Positions 1-6,028 of a DNA stretch of 8,507 nucleotides are shown here, piece by piece (position 1 is the first letter of the stretch; the number at the start of each line of letters is the position of its first letter). The notes beneath the pieces were generated by a model. That model was not told where the DNA came from, searched no databases, and worked only from the letters and a program-made list of their open reading frames with translations. The translations under genes were made by a program, and so were the position numbers. This stretch comes from Desulfamplus sp. (GTDB taxonomy: Bacteria; Desulfobacterota; Desulfobacteria; Desulfobacterales; Desulfobacteraceae): positions 1 to 8,507 of the forward strand of contig JADGBP010000080.1 in assembly GCA_015231395.1 (NCBI GenBank). The letters are read 5' to 3'.

Positions 1-282
1 CGTATCTCCTATTTTTGAACCGCCGATGTTTTGTGCTTCACTGCCTGTTTGTGAGCCGTTGGAAAGCAGAGCATTGGTGGCAATGAATCGAAGTTGTCTC
101 TCCAGCATATTGGGAAGCACCACTTCAATCTGTGCCTTGTCTCCCTCATTTATGCCCCGTTCCCATGCTTGAAGATTAACTCTGAGTGCAAAAGCCATGA
201 TAAGCGTAATCATGGAGACAAGAATCATTGAGACAATTACTTCTATGAGTGTAAATCCAGAATGGTCAGATGCGGCAATCAT
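1..282 (-). CDS. gspJ: GspJ minor pseudopilin of type II secretion (partial, C-terminus outside window)
   Basis: The first 94 codons of a minor pseudopilin that joins GspH, GspI and GspK at the tip of the T2SS pseudopilus in the inner membrane and periplasm. The ATG at 282-280 follows the gspI stop TAG (285-283) with no gap, so translation is probably coupled. Visible features are a 9-residue leader (MIAASDHSG), prepilin peptidase cleavage before FTLIE with Glu at +5, and a hydrophobic helix of about 20 residues (VIVSMILVSMITLIMAFAL). A globular start then follows that includes an NMLERQLRFI-like stretch typical of GspJ. The ORF is open to the window edge. Assignment as J rather than I or K rests on its position directly after gspI and on the ERQLR segment. 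The pseudopilin identity is secure, the letter fairly so. Confidence 0.85.
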   Translation of the reverse strand, partial: MIAASDHSGFTLIEVIVSMILVSMITLIMAFALRVNLQAWERGINEGDKAQIEVVLPNMLERQLRFIATNALLSNGSQTGSEAQNIGGSKIGDT

Positions 283-885
283 CTATTTTTTCTCTTTTTT
301 TACCGGGTTTTCTTCTTTACCGGTTTTTCCTTCTTTTTTAGCGGGGTTTATCATAATCATTTCTGCATCAGATTGACTATCCTGCCTTTTCCAACGGGAA
401 ACACAATACTCTTTCTCAATCAATTGATTGGTTTTACGGACACACAGGGAGACACTTACCATTCCTGGAATCTCAATTTCTTCATCACTTCCAACTCTTC
501 TACTTTTCTGCATCTTGTTTTTTTGTCTGCTATTGTTTTCGGTGTTATTTTTTCTATATGTAGTCTGATTTGAATTTGAATCAGTACCATCAATGTCCCA
601 GACAAGATCAGCACTGTTGATGACAAGAGGAGTAGTTTCTGTTCTGCATACCCATCCATCTTCATCTTCAAGCACTTTTTCAAAATTTTTATTTTCCAAA
701 ATTGTCTTCATCAATTCAGGATTATTGAGGATATTCTTCATAATTCTGACAGAATCAACAGCATGGTCAGCCCGTGCGGATAGCCCCTTTGCCGTTGACA
801 AAGCACCGGTAACCGCTGTGATGGAAATACCAATTATGATGAGTGCTACCATCACTTCAAGCAGTGTATATCCTGATATTTTCAT
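283..885 (-). CDS. gspI: GspI minor pseudopilin of type II secretion, with polar insert and Lys-rich tail
   Basis: A minor pseudopilin expected at the pseudopilus tip. It has a 5-residue leader (MKISG), cleavage before YTLLE with Glu at +5, and a hydrophobic helix EVMVALIIIGISITAVTGAL. The ATG at 885 has an AAGGTG Shine-Dalgarno about 2 nt upstream, which is close, and no better start is visible. At 200 residues it is longer than the usual GspI of about 120-140. The excess lies in two places: a polar Asn/Lys-rich segment at about residues 99-132 (SNSNQTT...NNTENNSRQKNK) and a Lys/Glu-rich tail from about residue 180 (PAKKEGKTGKEENPVKKEKK). Both look like low-complexity expansions outside the conserved core. 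The gene lies 53 bp downstream of the antitoxin gene and touches gspJ, so gspH and gspI are separated by the toxin-antitoxin cassette. Confidence 0.88.
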   Translation of the reverse strand: MKISGYTLLEVMVALIIIGISITAVTGALSTAKGLSARADHAVDSVRIMKNILNNPELMKTILENKNFEKVLEDEDGWVCRTETTPLVINSADLVWDIDGTDSNSNQTTYRKNNTENNSRQKNKMQKSRRVGSDEEIEIPGMVSVSLCVRKTNQLIEKEYCVSRWKRQDSQSDAEMIMINPAKKEGKTGKEENPVKKEKK

Positions 886-938
886 AACACCTTAATTTGT
901 TTGTCAAAAACCACTTAATCAACTTGTTTTCACGGAGT

Positions 939-1124
939 TCATTCTGATTTTCTATTTAATTCTCTGTATTGTTTCTGCCATTCCTGAAATTTTCTAAATG
1001 CGTCTCTATTTATCTGGTCGATAGTTTTCTTGCCAAGTTCTTTATAGAGATCATGCCTTATTTCATGCAGTTCCCACAGCATGATGTCTTCATTTTTATC
1101 ATAACTATTGTTATATGTTTCCAT
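939..1124 (-). CDS. Small charged protein, putative antitoxin of the PIN toxin
   Basis: A 61-residue protein rich in charged and aromatic residues, with a core MLWELHEIRHDLYKEL followed by an INRDAFRKFQEWQKQ helix. The ATG at 1124 lies inside the end of the PIN gene (14-bp overlap with its stop at 1111). A strong GGAGGAG Shine-Dalgarno about 6 nt upstream fixes the start. Proteins with a W-E-L-H-E-I-R-H core are, as I recall, found beside PIN-domain toxins and are taken as the antitoxin partner. No ribbon-helix-helix or AbrB fold is obvious, so binding to the toxin is inferred from size, overlap and context. The order is toxin first, the reverse of classical VapBC. Confidence 0.7.
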   Translation of the reverse strand: METYNNSYDKNEDIMLWELHEIRHDLYKELGKKTIDQINRDAFRKFQEWQKQYRELNRKSE

Positions 1125-1605
1125 ATTTTGCTCCTCCGAATATGTCCAATGACCCTATTTCGATTGGGGCGTAATTATATTTACCGTTAATTTCATGGAT
1201 TTTTCTTATAGGATTTATACTAACAATATGTTTAAAATTCCATGATGCTAATGCGTCAATTTTATTTGTTGTTGCTATTGCAATATGATACGCATCCTGA
1301 GGTTCTGATTTTGGAATTGCTCCTTTGTTCATGTACTCTTCTGCCAAATCTTTTGCTTTGTCTGACAAATCAAGGAGTTTCATATTGTATTTTATTGTAA
1401 GTTCGCTGACGTTCTGTTTCTTAACTTCATTCTTGATCTTTCCAATTTCTTCAATCGTTATAACCGATATATAAAGCTCATATAATAATGCCTCGTTTTC
1501 AAACCATTTTTGTGTAATAAGTTGTCTCATCGGCTTGGACGTATCGAAATATGCACTCGGAATCGATGTATCAAGATATACCCTAAGTTTCTTTTCCTCA
1601 GGCAT
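1111..1605 (-). CDS. PIN-domain ribonuclease, VapC-like toxin
   Basis: A 164-residue PIN-fold protein, probably a Mg2+-dependent endoribonuclease acting on cytoplasmic RNA as the toxin of a type II system. The acidic catalytic set is visible: Asp12 in VYLDTSIPSAYF, Glu52 or Glu53 in SVITIEEIGKI, Asp104 in EPQDAYHIAIA and Asp117 in KIDALASWNFKHIV. The last motif is typical of PIN proteins of the Y-L-D-T-S-I-P-S type. The ATG at 1605 has an AGGGGAA Shine-Dalgarno about 8 nt upstream. The stop overlaps the small downstream gene by 14 bp, suggesting coupled synthesis of both partners. The pair is wedged between gspH and gspI in an otherwise continuous T2SS run and has a promoter-like sequence of its own upstream, so it is best read as an inserted cassette. 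The target RNA cannot be told from sequence. Confidence 0.88.
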   Translation of the reverse strand: MPEEKKLRVYLDTSIPSAYFDTSKPMRQLITQKWFENEALLYELYISVITIEEIGKIKNEVKKQNVSELTIKYNMKLLDLSDKAKDLAEEYMNKGAIPKSEPQDAYHIAIATTNKIDALASWNFKHIVSINPIRKIHEINGKYNYAPIEIGSLDIFGGAKYGNI

Positions 1606-1643
1606 TCTTTTTCCCCTTCCCTTCTGTCTTGTTCTTATTTAAA

Positions 1644-1673
1644 ATTATTGTGTGCGATAGTTTTGATTGTAAA
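1644..1673 (-). promoter_or_regulatory. Candidate sigma70-type promoter for the PIN toxin-antitoxin pair
   Basis: On the minus strand, TTTACA (1673-1668) and AATAAT (1649-1644) are separated by 18 bp. They lie in the 75-bp gap between the gspH stop and the PIN start, about 40 bp upstream of the PIN ATG. Both boxes match the consensus at 5 of 6 positions. This would let the cassette be expressed separately from the T2SS transcript. The region is AT-rich, so a chance match is possible. Confidence 0.4.
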
Positions 1674-1680
1674 CTTCTGA

Positions 1681-2373
1681 TTATTTAGCATCAGAAGTTA
1701 TTTCCCGGATACTTCCGGTAAGCATATCCACCTGAAATGTAAATTCAAACTCATTTTCAACGGAAATCGTTAAAATTCCTCCTCCTGAACTGCCGTCAGG
1801 GTAAAAACAGATAAAATAGACTCCATCATCAGTCGCTTTTATCTGCTCTCCTTCCAGCAAAATATTTTCAGGTATCTTTAGAACACCATCACCGTTTAGC
1901 ACACCATTACCATTACCGTTTAGAACACTATCTCCGTTTAGAACACCATCGCCGGATGACCCTTTCGATTGTTCATCAAAAAGAACGCCCGTAGCTTTGT
2001 CATCTGAGGTTTCAATATCTGTGAGCGGATCTTCAATAAAGCTGATTCGGCACTCCCTTTTTTCAGGTGAAATGGTCAGACAAGCTGGAATTCCTTTGCC
2101 TACAGCCGTAAGACGTGCTGTTTTGCACATGGATACCATTTTGTCAGCAAACATACGCCTCTCTTTCATTCTGCCCGATTGTCCGACATTCATTAAAACA
2201 AGAGATCCGGCAATGGCAATGAGTATCATCACAACCATGATCTCAATCAGAGTAAAGCCTTTTATATTTGTCAGGGTCAAGCCTTTTAGCTTTATGTTAA
2301 AGGTTATATTACTTGTGATATAACCTTTTGATTTTATAGTTAAAATTTGCAATTTTTTAGAACTGTATTTCAT
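1681..2373 (-). CDS. gspH: GspH minor pseudopilin of type II secretion, with long leader and internal repeat
   Basis: A minor pseudopilin of the T2SS pseudopilus. The prepilin cleavage site is KG/FTLIE (Gly39/Phe40) with Glu44 at +5, followed by the helix IMVVMILIAIAGSLVLM. A GspH-type globular part follows (RMFADKMVSMCKTARLTAV, then a beta-rich C-terminus). The ATG at 2373 overlaps the gspF stop as TGATG. This start gives a 39-residue leader, much longer than the usual 5-10. A TTG at codon 32 would leave an 8-residue leader but has a poorly spaced ribosome site. The leader is built of repeats resembling the cleavage motif (KGYITSN, KGLTLTN, then KGFTLIE). At about residues 140-166 the protein carries a VLNGDG-type repeat. 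The 230-residue length exceeds the usual 150-190 because of both additions. Confidence 0.85.
   Translation of the reverse strand: MKYSSKKLQILTIKSKGYITSNITFNIKLKGLTLTNIKGFTLIEIMVVMILIAIAGSLVLMNVGQSGRMKERRMFADKMVSMCKTARLTAVGKGIPACLTISPEKRECRISFIEDPLTDIETSDDKATGVLFDEQSKGSSGDGVLNGDSVLNGNGNGVLNGDGVLKIPENILLEGEQIKATDDGVYFICFYPDGSSGGGILTISVENEFEFTFQVDMLTGSIREITSDAK
1877..1954. repeat. Tandem 18-bp repeat inside gspH
   Basis: There are four units beginning TTTAG on the plus strand: 1877-1894, 1895-1918 (a 24-bp variant with an extra ATTACC), 1919-1936 and 1937-1954. All unit lengths are multiples of three, so gspH stays in frame and gains Val-Leu-Asn-Gly-Asp/Asn-Gly copies in a predicted surface loop. 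Units differ by one to a few bases, which points to duplication followed by drift. Confidence 0.9.
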
Positions 2374-2389
2374 CAGAACTGTATTTCAT
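2359..2389. repeat. 15-bp direct repeat at the gspF/gspH junction
   Basis: AGAACTGTATTTCAT occurs perfectly at 2359-2373 and 2375-2389, one base apart. On the coding strand one copy encodes the last residues of GspF (E-I-Q-F) and the other supplies the gspH start codon and first codons (M-K-Y-S-S). The duplication creates the TGATG stop/start overlap and may have created the present gspH start. Confidence 0.9.
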
Positions 2390-3599
2390 TTACACCAAAA
2401 ATGGTGGTCAGCATGGAGACCACTACACCGCCGATGAGAAGTCCAAGAAAAAGAATTGAAAATGGTTCTAATAGTGCAAGGTATGTTTTTATTTTAGACT
2501 GAATTTTTCTATCCAGATCATCTGCCACAGAGACCAACATATCCCCAATTTTACCGGTTTCTTCACCCAGCGATACCATCTGAACCACCATGGGAGGAAA
2601 GATTTTTCGCTCCCGCATCAGAGCACTGACACTTCTGCCCTCTTTAACCTGACTGTAGATGTGTTCCACAGCGTCCTTGACCTGACTGTTTGAAACTACT
2701 GCCTTGACGATATGCAAAGCTTTCATAAGTGGAACGCCGCTTTTAATAAGAGTTCCCAGAGTTCGTGAAAAGCGGCTCATCTCGATATCGAGCATAACAT
2801 CGCCGATATAGGGCACTTTCAGGATATTTTTGTCAGACAAAGCTTTTCCACGCTCAGTTTTCAAGAATCGCCATAAAAACAGAAAGAGAGCAATGGAAGC
2901 TGATATTAATAGCCACCACCACACTCGTAGAAAATTACTGAGCTCCAGTAGTACTCGTGTGGACAATGGAATTTCCTGCCCTAAATCCGCAAAGATGCCC
3001 GCGAATTTTGGAACCACAAATCCTAAAATAACAAGCAGGGATAAAAAACCCACGGAGAGAAGAATCGCAGGATATATGGAAGACGAGATGACATATTTTT
3101 TGATCTCCTCTGTTCTTCCAATAAATTCTGAAAGACGTTCCATAACCGAAGGAAGAATACCTCCCATCTCTCCGACTCTCACCATATTTACATAAAGATC
3201 ATTGAAATCCTGAGATTTTTCCGCCATGGCATCAGAAAGGTTGGTTCCTTTTTTGAGGGCATCCTGAAGATAGATGGTCATCTCTCTGATTTTTGGATCG
3301 GATGTGGCACTGCCTGCAATTGATAGTGCCCTGTCAATTGGAAGTCCGGACTTGAAAAGATGAGCAAGATCAGAGGTCAGTTGAAGCAGGCGGGCATTGT
3401 TCAGACTGCGTCCTGTAGAGAATAGTTTTAATCCTTTCTCTATGCCTGTTCCGTTAGATGATTTGCCGTCAAGCCAGCGTAAAAGCACCGCGCCTCTGGC
3501 TTGAAGCATAAGCAGAATATCATCTCTATCCCTTGCTTCCAGGGTCTCTGTGATTTTTTTGCCATCAGGATTGACAGCTTCAAATCTAAATTGTGGCAT
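2373..3599 (-). CDS. gspF: GspF inner-membrane platform protein of type II secretion
   Basis: A 408-residue polytopic protein that forms the inner-membrane platform of the T2SS and couples the GspE ATPase to pseudopilus assembly. The N-terminal GspF segment (PQFRFEAVNPDGKK) is followed by two homologous T2SSF domains. The first, at about residues 65-190, has LTSDLAHLFKSGLPIDRAL and VNMVRVGEMGG. The second, at about 275-400, has FSRTLGTLIKSGVPLMKAL and VQMVSLGEETG. Three membrane segments are visible at about 170-195 (YPAILLSVGFLSLLVILGFV), 226-246 (VWWWLLISASIALFLFLW) and 378-403 (near the C-terminus). The length is normal for the family. The ATG at 3599 has an AGGGTG Shine-Dalgarno about 8 nt upstream and overlaps the stop of the 45-codon insert ORF as TGATG. 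The stop overlaps gspH as TGATG. Confidence 0.97.
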   Translation of the reverse strand: MPQFRFEAVNPDGKKITETLEARDRDDILLMLQARGAVLLRWLDGKSSNGTGIEKGLKLFSTGRSLNNARLLQLTSDLAHLFKSGLPIDRALSIAGSATSDPKIREMTIYLQDALKKGTNLSDAMAEKSQDFNDLYVNMVRVGEMGGILPSVMERLSEFIGRTEEIKKYVISSSIYPAILLSVGFLSLLVILGFVVPKFAGIFADLGQEIPLSTRVLLELSNFLRVWWWLLISASIALFLFLWRFLKTERGKALSDKNILKVPYIGDVMLDIEMSRFSRTLGTLIKSGVPLMKALHIVKAVVSNSQVKDAVEHIYSQVKEGRSVSALMRERKIFPPMVVQMVSLGEETGKIGDMLVSVADDLDRKIQSKIKTYLALLEPFSILFLGLLIGGVVVSMLTTIFGVNEIQF

Positions 3600-3736
3600 C
3601 AGCGTAACACCCTTTCAAATCTATAGTTTTCCAGATAATTAAATTGACAAGAGCACTGTAGGGGCAATCCTTTGTGGTTGCCCTTCAAAATTGAGAATGC
3701 CAAAATATTTTTCTGGAAGTCTATAAATTGCAGCAT
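3599..3736 (-). CDS. 45-residue ORF created by insertion between gspE and gspF
   Basis: An open frame from an ATG overlapping the gspE stop (TGATG at 3738-3734) to a TGA overlapping the gspF start (TGATG at 3601-3597). The protein begins MLQFIDFQKN and ends NYRFERVLR. Its first codons resemble a degenerate copy of the gspF start (M-P-Q-F), and its last resemble the gspE end (V-L-R). The inside corresponds to a palindromic insert. The same AAGGGTG Shine-Dalgarno is present before this ATG and before gspF. I see no domain. The likely value of the frame is to keep ribosomes coupled from gspE to gspF rather than to make a functional peptide. Translation is plausible but unproven. Confidence 0.4.
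   Translation of the reverse strand: MLQFIDFQKNILAFSILKGNHKGLPLQCSCQFNYLENYRFERVLR
3617..3729. mobile_element. MITE-like palindromic insert between gspE and gspF
   Basis: Imperfect terminal inverted repeats (AAATCTATAGTTTTCCAGA at 3617-3635, against the reverse complement of 3712-3729, AATTTATAGACTTCCAGA) enclose a central hairpin. The hairpin is GGGCAA at 3662-3667 with TTGCCC at 3678-3683, plus an inner CC/GG. The GTAGGGGCAA...TTGCCC core resembles short repeats dispersed between genes in many environmental bacterial genomes. It encodes no transposase, so it would move only with help from elsewhere. Confidence 0.6.
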
Positions 3737-5361
3737 CAGCGTGACACCCTTAGTACCTCTTCATATGTGGTCAGACCCAGCTTAACTTTTTGAATACCAT
3801 CCATTTTTAAAGATATCATACCTTTGGCAACAGCTTTCTTAAAAAGACGATTTCTGTCAGAACCCGCGACAATCTCTCCTTGAAGATCATCATCAAGTAC
3901 CATCAGCTCGAATATGCCAAGCCGTCCCTTGTACCCTGTTTCACCACACAATTTACATCCTTCTCCTCTGTAAAAAACAGGTGTCAAATGCTCTGACGAA
4001 AGATCAAAATCAATAGCGAGAGATTCAAGTTGTTCATTGGAAAGAGTCACTTTTTTAGAGCATTGAGAACATATTTTTCTCACTAAACGCTGGGCAAGCA
4101 CCCCTACAAGAGAAGATGAAATCATAAAGCGTTCAATGCCCATATCCTCAAGACGGGTAACGGCTCCAGCTGCATCATTGGTGTGAAGGGTTGAAAAAAC
4201 CATGTGACCGGTAAGGGCAGCTTGAACTGCAATTTCAGCCGTTTCACTGTCTCTGATCTCTCCAATAAGCATGACATCAGGGTCATGGCGGAGAAATGAC
4301 CTTAATGTATGGGCAAAGGTAAGCCCGATAGATGACTGCACCTGAACCTGATTCACTCCATCCATCTGATATTCTACTGGATCTTCTACAGTTACAATTT
4401 TCTTGTCAGGTGTATTGATTTCACTTAAGGCGGCATACAAAGTTGTTGTTTTTCCTGAACCGGTCGGACCTGTCACAAGAAGAATCCCGAATGGCATTGA
4501 TATAACTGACCTGAATTTTTTTAGCAGAAGATCATTAAACCCCAGCTTTTTCAAATCAAGGGAGACATTCTCCTTGTTCAGCAGTCTTAAAACAATGCTT
4601 TCCCCAAAATGAGTCGGGACAGTTGAGACACGAATATCCACCTCATCCTGTCCCGCCTTTATCTTGATTCTGCCATCCTGGGGCAGTCGTCTTTCGGCAA
4701 TATCAAGTTTTGCCATAAGTTTGATTCTTGAAATTATGGCAGCCTTGAGCTTTACAGATATACTCTCCTGATCGTGAAGAACTCCGTCAATACGGTATCT
4801 GACCAAAACCATATGGCGTCTTGGCTCAATGTGAATATCAGACACACCAAGCTCCAAAGCACGGTTGATCACATGGTTTACCAGCCGGATCACAGGTGCT
4901 TCAGTGGCCATTCCCTTTAGCTGTTCAGGATCATCCCAAAGAGCATCTTCCATGGAGAGATTAAGAGCATCAGCACTCTCTTCGCCGGTCATATCCGCGT
5001 CTGCCTCATACCACCGGTAAATATATTGACTGATCATCTCATTGGACGCGCTATAAACATCCAGTTTTTTTGCATACGCCTTTCTGATGATCTCACGGGT
5101 ATTGAAATCAAGAGGGTCTGCCATGATTACCTGAAGCCTCTCTTCAGAATCATTGACTGGAAGAAATCTGAATCGTTTCATAAAATGGACGGGAAGCAGA
5201 TTGACGGCGGGCGGGGTTTCAGGGATATCTTTTTCATCCATTTCAAGAATTGTGAGTGGCTTGGCAGGAATTGCGGGTAACTCGGCAGAATTTACGAGTG
5301 GCTCTGCAGAATTTGCGGTTCGTTCAAAATCGGTTGGTTGTGTAGAAAGATTGTCTGGCAT
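3736..5361 (-). CDS. gspE: GspE assembly ATPase of type II secretion
   Basis: Cytoplasmic hexameric AAA+ type traffic ATPase that powers pseudopilus assembly. Numbered from the ATG at 5361: an N-terminal MshEN/GspE-N segment at about 53-118 (VNLLPVHFMKRFRFLPV), NTP-binding core start (GVSDIHIEPR at about 172), Walker A GPTGSGKTT at 298-306, Asp box VTVEDPVEY at 323-331, Walker B VMLIGEIRD at 363-371 and His box STLHTND at 390-396. A zinc-binding tetracysteine follows (Cys431, Cys434, Cys469, Cys472; CSQC...CKLC). All catalytic motifs are intact. A TTG four codons upstream (5373) would overlap gspG, but the ATG 2 nt after the gspG TAA is preferred. The N-terminus (about 14-37) holds a short Ala/Ser/Glu repeat (ANSAEPL, VNSAELP), another small in-frame duplication. 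The stop TGA shows UGA is a normal stop here. Confidence 0.97.
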   Translation of the reverse strand: MPDNLSTQPTDFERTANSAEPLVNSAELPAIPAKPLTILEMDEKDIPETPPAVNLLPVHFMKRFRFLPVNDSEERLQVIMADPLDFNTREIIRKAYAKKLDVYSASNEMISQYIYRWYEADADMTGEESADALNLSMEDALWDDPEQLKGMATEAPVIRLVNHVINRALELGVSDIHIEPRRHMVLVRYRIDGVLHDQESISVKLKAAIISRIKLMAKLDIAERRLPQDGRIKIKAGQDEVDIRVSTVPTHFGESIVLRLLNKENVSLDLKKLGFNDLLLKKFRSVISMPFGILLVTGPTGSGKTTTLYAALSEINTPDKKIVTVEDPVEYQMDGVNQVQVQSSIGLTFAHTLRSFLRHDPDVMLIGEIRDSETAEIAVQAALTGHMVFSTLHTNDAAGAVTRLEDMGIERFMISSSLVGVLAQRLVRKICSQCSKKVTLSNEQLESLAIDFDLSSEHLTPVFYRGEGCKLCGETGYKGRLGIFELMVLDDDLQGEIVAGSDRNRLFKKAVAKGMISLKMDGIQKVKLGLTTYEEVLRVSR

Positions 5362-5363
5362 TG

Positions 5364-5945
5364 TTATTCCCAACTTACAATATCCTTATCCATTTTATCT
5401 TCACCGCCCTGTGCATTGTCTCCGCCATAGCTAAACAGATCATATTGGCCATGTTCTCCGGGTGAAACATAATTAAAATCGTTTTCCCACGCATCTTTGG
5501 GAACCGGTTTTGGAAGATAGGGGCCATCCCAGTTTTTAAGTTGACCAGGATTTTCTCTCAAGGCGTTTAGTCCCTCTTCAGTTGTCGGGTATCTCCCATT
5601 GTCAAGCCTGAAGCTGTCAAGGGCGGAGCCAAGAAGCTCAATCTGGGTTTTTGTAGTTTTAATTTTAGCTTGGTCAATTTTACCGAAAAATTTTGGGGCA
5701 ACCAGTGCGGACAAAAGACCTACAATGATAATGACCACCATGATTTCTATGAGGGTAAAACCATCTTGACGACCTTTTAGGAGGTAATCTTTTTGGTGAC
5801 AACAATTTTTATGACAGTTTTTGAGTTCTATCCTGTTGTTGCCAAATTCTATCCCGTTTTTACCAGATTCTATATCGTTGTTATAGGTCTGTTTTCTTCC
5901 GTTATTGTTTGTTTGTGCTCTTTCTTCTTCTACTCTTTCTTCCAT
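5364..5945 (-). CDS. gspG: GspG major pseudopilin of type II secretion, with unusually long leader
   Basis: The main subunit of the T2SS pseudopilus. The mature part starts at Phe63 (DG/FTLIEIMVV, Glu67 at +5). Next come the helix IIIVGLLSALVAPKFFG and the GspG hallmarks: KTQIELLGSALDSFRLDNGRYP, EEGLNAL, WDGPYLPK, PKDAWENDF and YDLFSYGGDN with acidic calcium-loop residues. The mature length of 131 residues is normal. The leader is 62 residues rather than 5-10. Reading back from the cleavage site I find no ATG, GTG or TTG in frame before the ATG at 5945 (AAGGT ribosome site 9 nt upstream), so the long leader appears real. It contains three 7-residue repeats (IESGKNG, IEFGNNR, IELKNCH) and Cys44, Cys48 and Cys49. 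The gene lies before gspE, whereas gspG usually follows gspF. Confidence 0.93.
   Translation of the reverse strand: MEERVEEERAQTNNNGRKQTYNNDIESGKNGIEFGNNRIELKNCHKNCCHQKDYLLKGRQDGFTLIEIMVVIIIVGLLSALVAPKFFGKIDQAKIKTTKTQIELLGSALDSFRLDNGRYPTTEEGLNALRENPGQLKNWDGPYLPKPVPKDAWENDFNYVSPGEHGQYDLFSYGGDNAQGGEDKMDKDIVSWE
5826..5888. repeat. Tandem 21-bp repeat (three units) in the gspG leader
   Basis: Units beginning TTCTAT lie at 5826-5846, 5847-5867 and 5868-5888 on the plus strand. They differ by several substitutions and encode the 7-residue copies IESGKNG, IEFGNNR and IELKNCH in the leader ahead of the prepilin cleavage site. The length is a multiple of three, so the frame is kept. Confidence 0.8.
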
Positions 5946-5992
5946 TCTATGTTTACCTTAAAATTCTGCTTGCCTTAAACTATAGTGTTAAG

Positions 5993-6016
5993 CCAGCATC
6001 AATATTATGATGCCGG
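5993..6016. repeat. Inverted repeat upstream of gspG
   Basis: CCAGCATCA (5993-6001) pairs with TGATGCCGG (6008-6016) at 8 of 9 positions around a 6-nt ATATTA loop. There is no T-run after it on either strand, so it is not a standard intrinsic terminator. It lies about 50-70 bp upstream of the gspG ATG and could be a leader-RNA hairpin, an operator or a small repeat. Confidence 0.5.
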
Positions 6017-6028
6017 TTATATCGTTTA

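Larger units (their letters stand above)
3588..3751. repeat. 27-bp direct repeat flanking the gspE/gspF insert
   Basis: Positions 3588-3614 and 3725-3751 match at 24 of 27 bases (core GCATCAGCGT, then ACACCCTT), offset by 137 bp. One copy spans the gspF start and the other the gspE end. Collapsing them restores a direct gspE/gspF TGATG overlap like that of gspF/gspH. Confidence 0.85.

Noticed and set aside
262..573. Plus-strand ORF of 103 codons opposite gspI
   Set aside because: Phe/Leu-rich composition is the antisense of the Lys/Glu/Asn-rich gspI segment, with no domain and no ribosome site. Other plus-strand ORFs opposite gspE, gspF, gspG, gspH and the DUF1573 gene were dropped for the same reason.
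456..683. Second minus-strand ORF of 75 codons inside gspI
   Set aside because: It overlaps gspI fully in another frame. gspI has clear pseudopilin features and this one has none.
5362..5373. TTG start for gspE
   Set aside because: The in-frame ATG at 5361 lies 2 nt after the gspG stop and fits the tight spacing of the operon. The TTG would overlap gspG and add only four residues.
283..5945. Type IV pilus rather than type II secretion genes
   Set aside because: Four distinct pseudopilins with a GspG having the short calcium-loop C-terminus, beside GspE and GspF, fit T2SS. No PilT, PilC/PilD or PilM-Q genes are seen.
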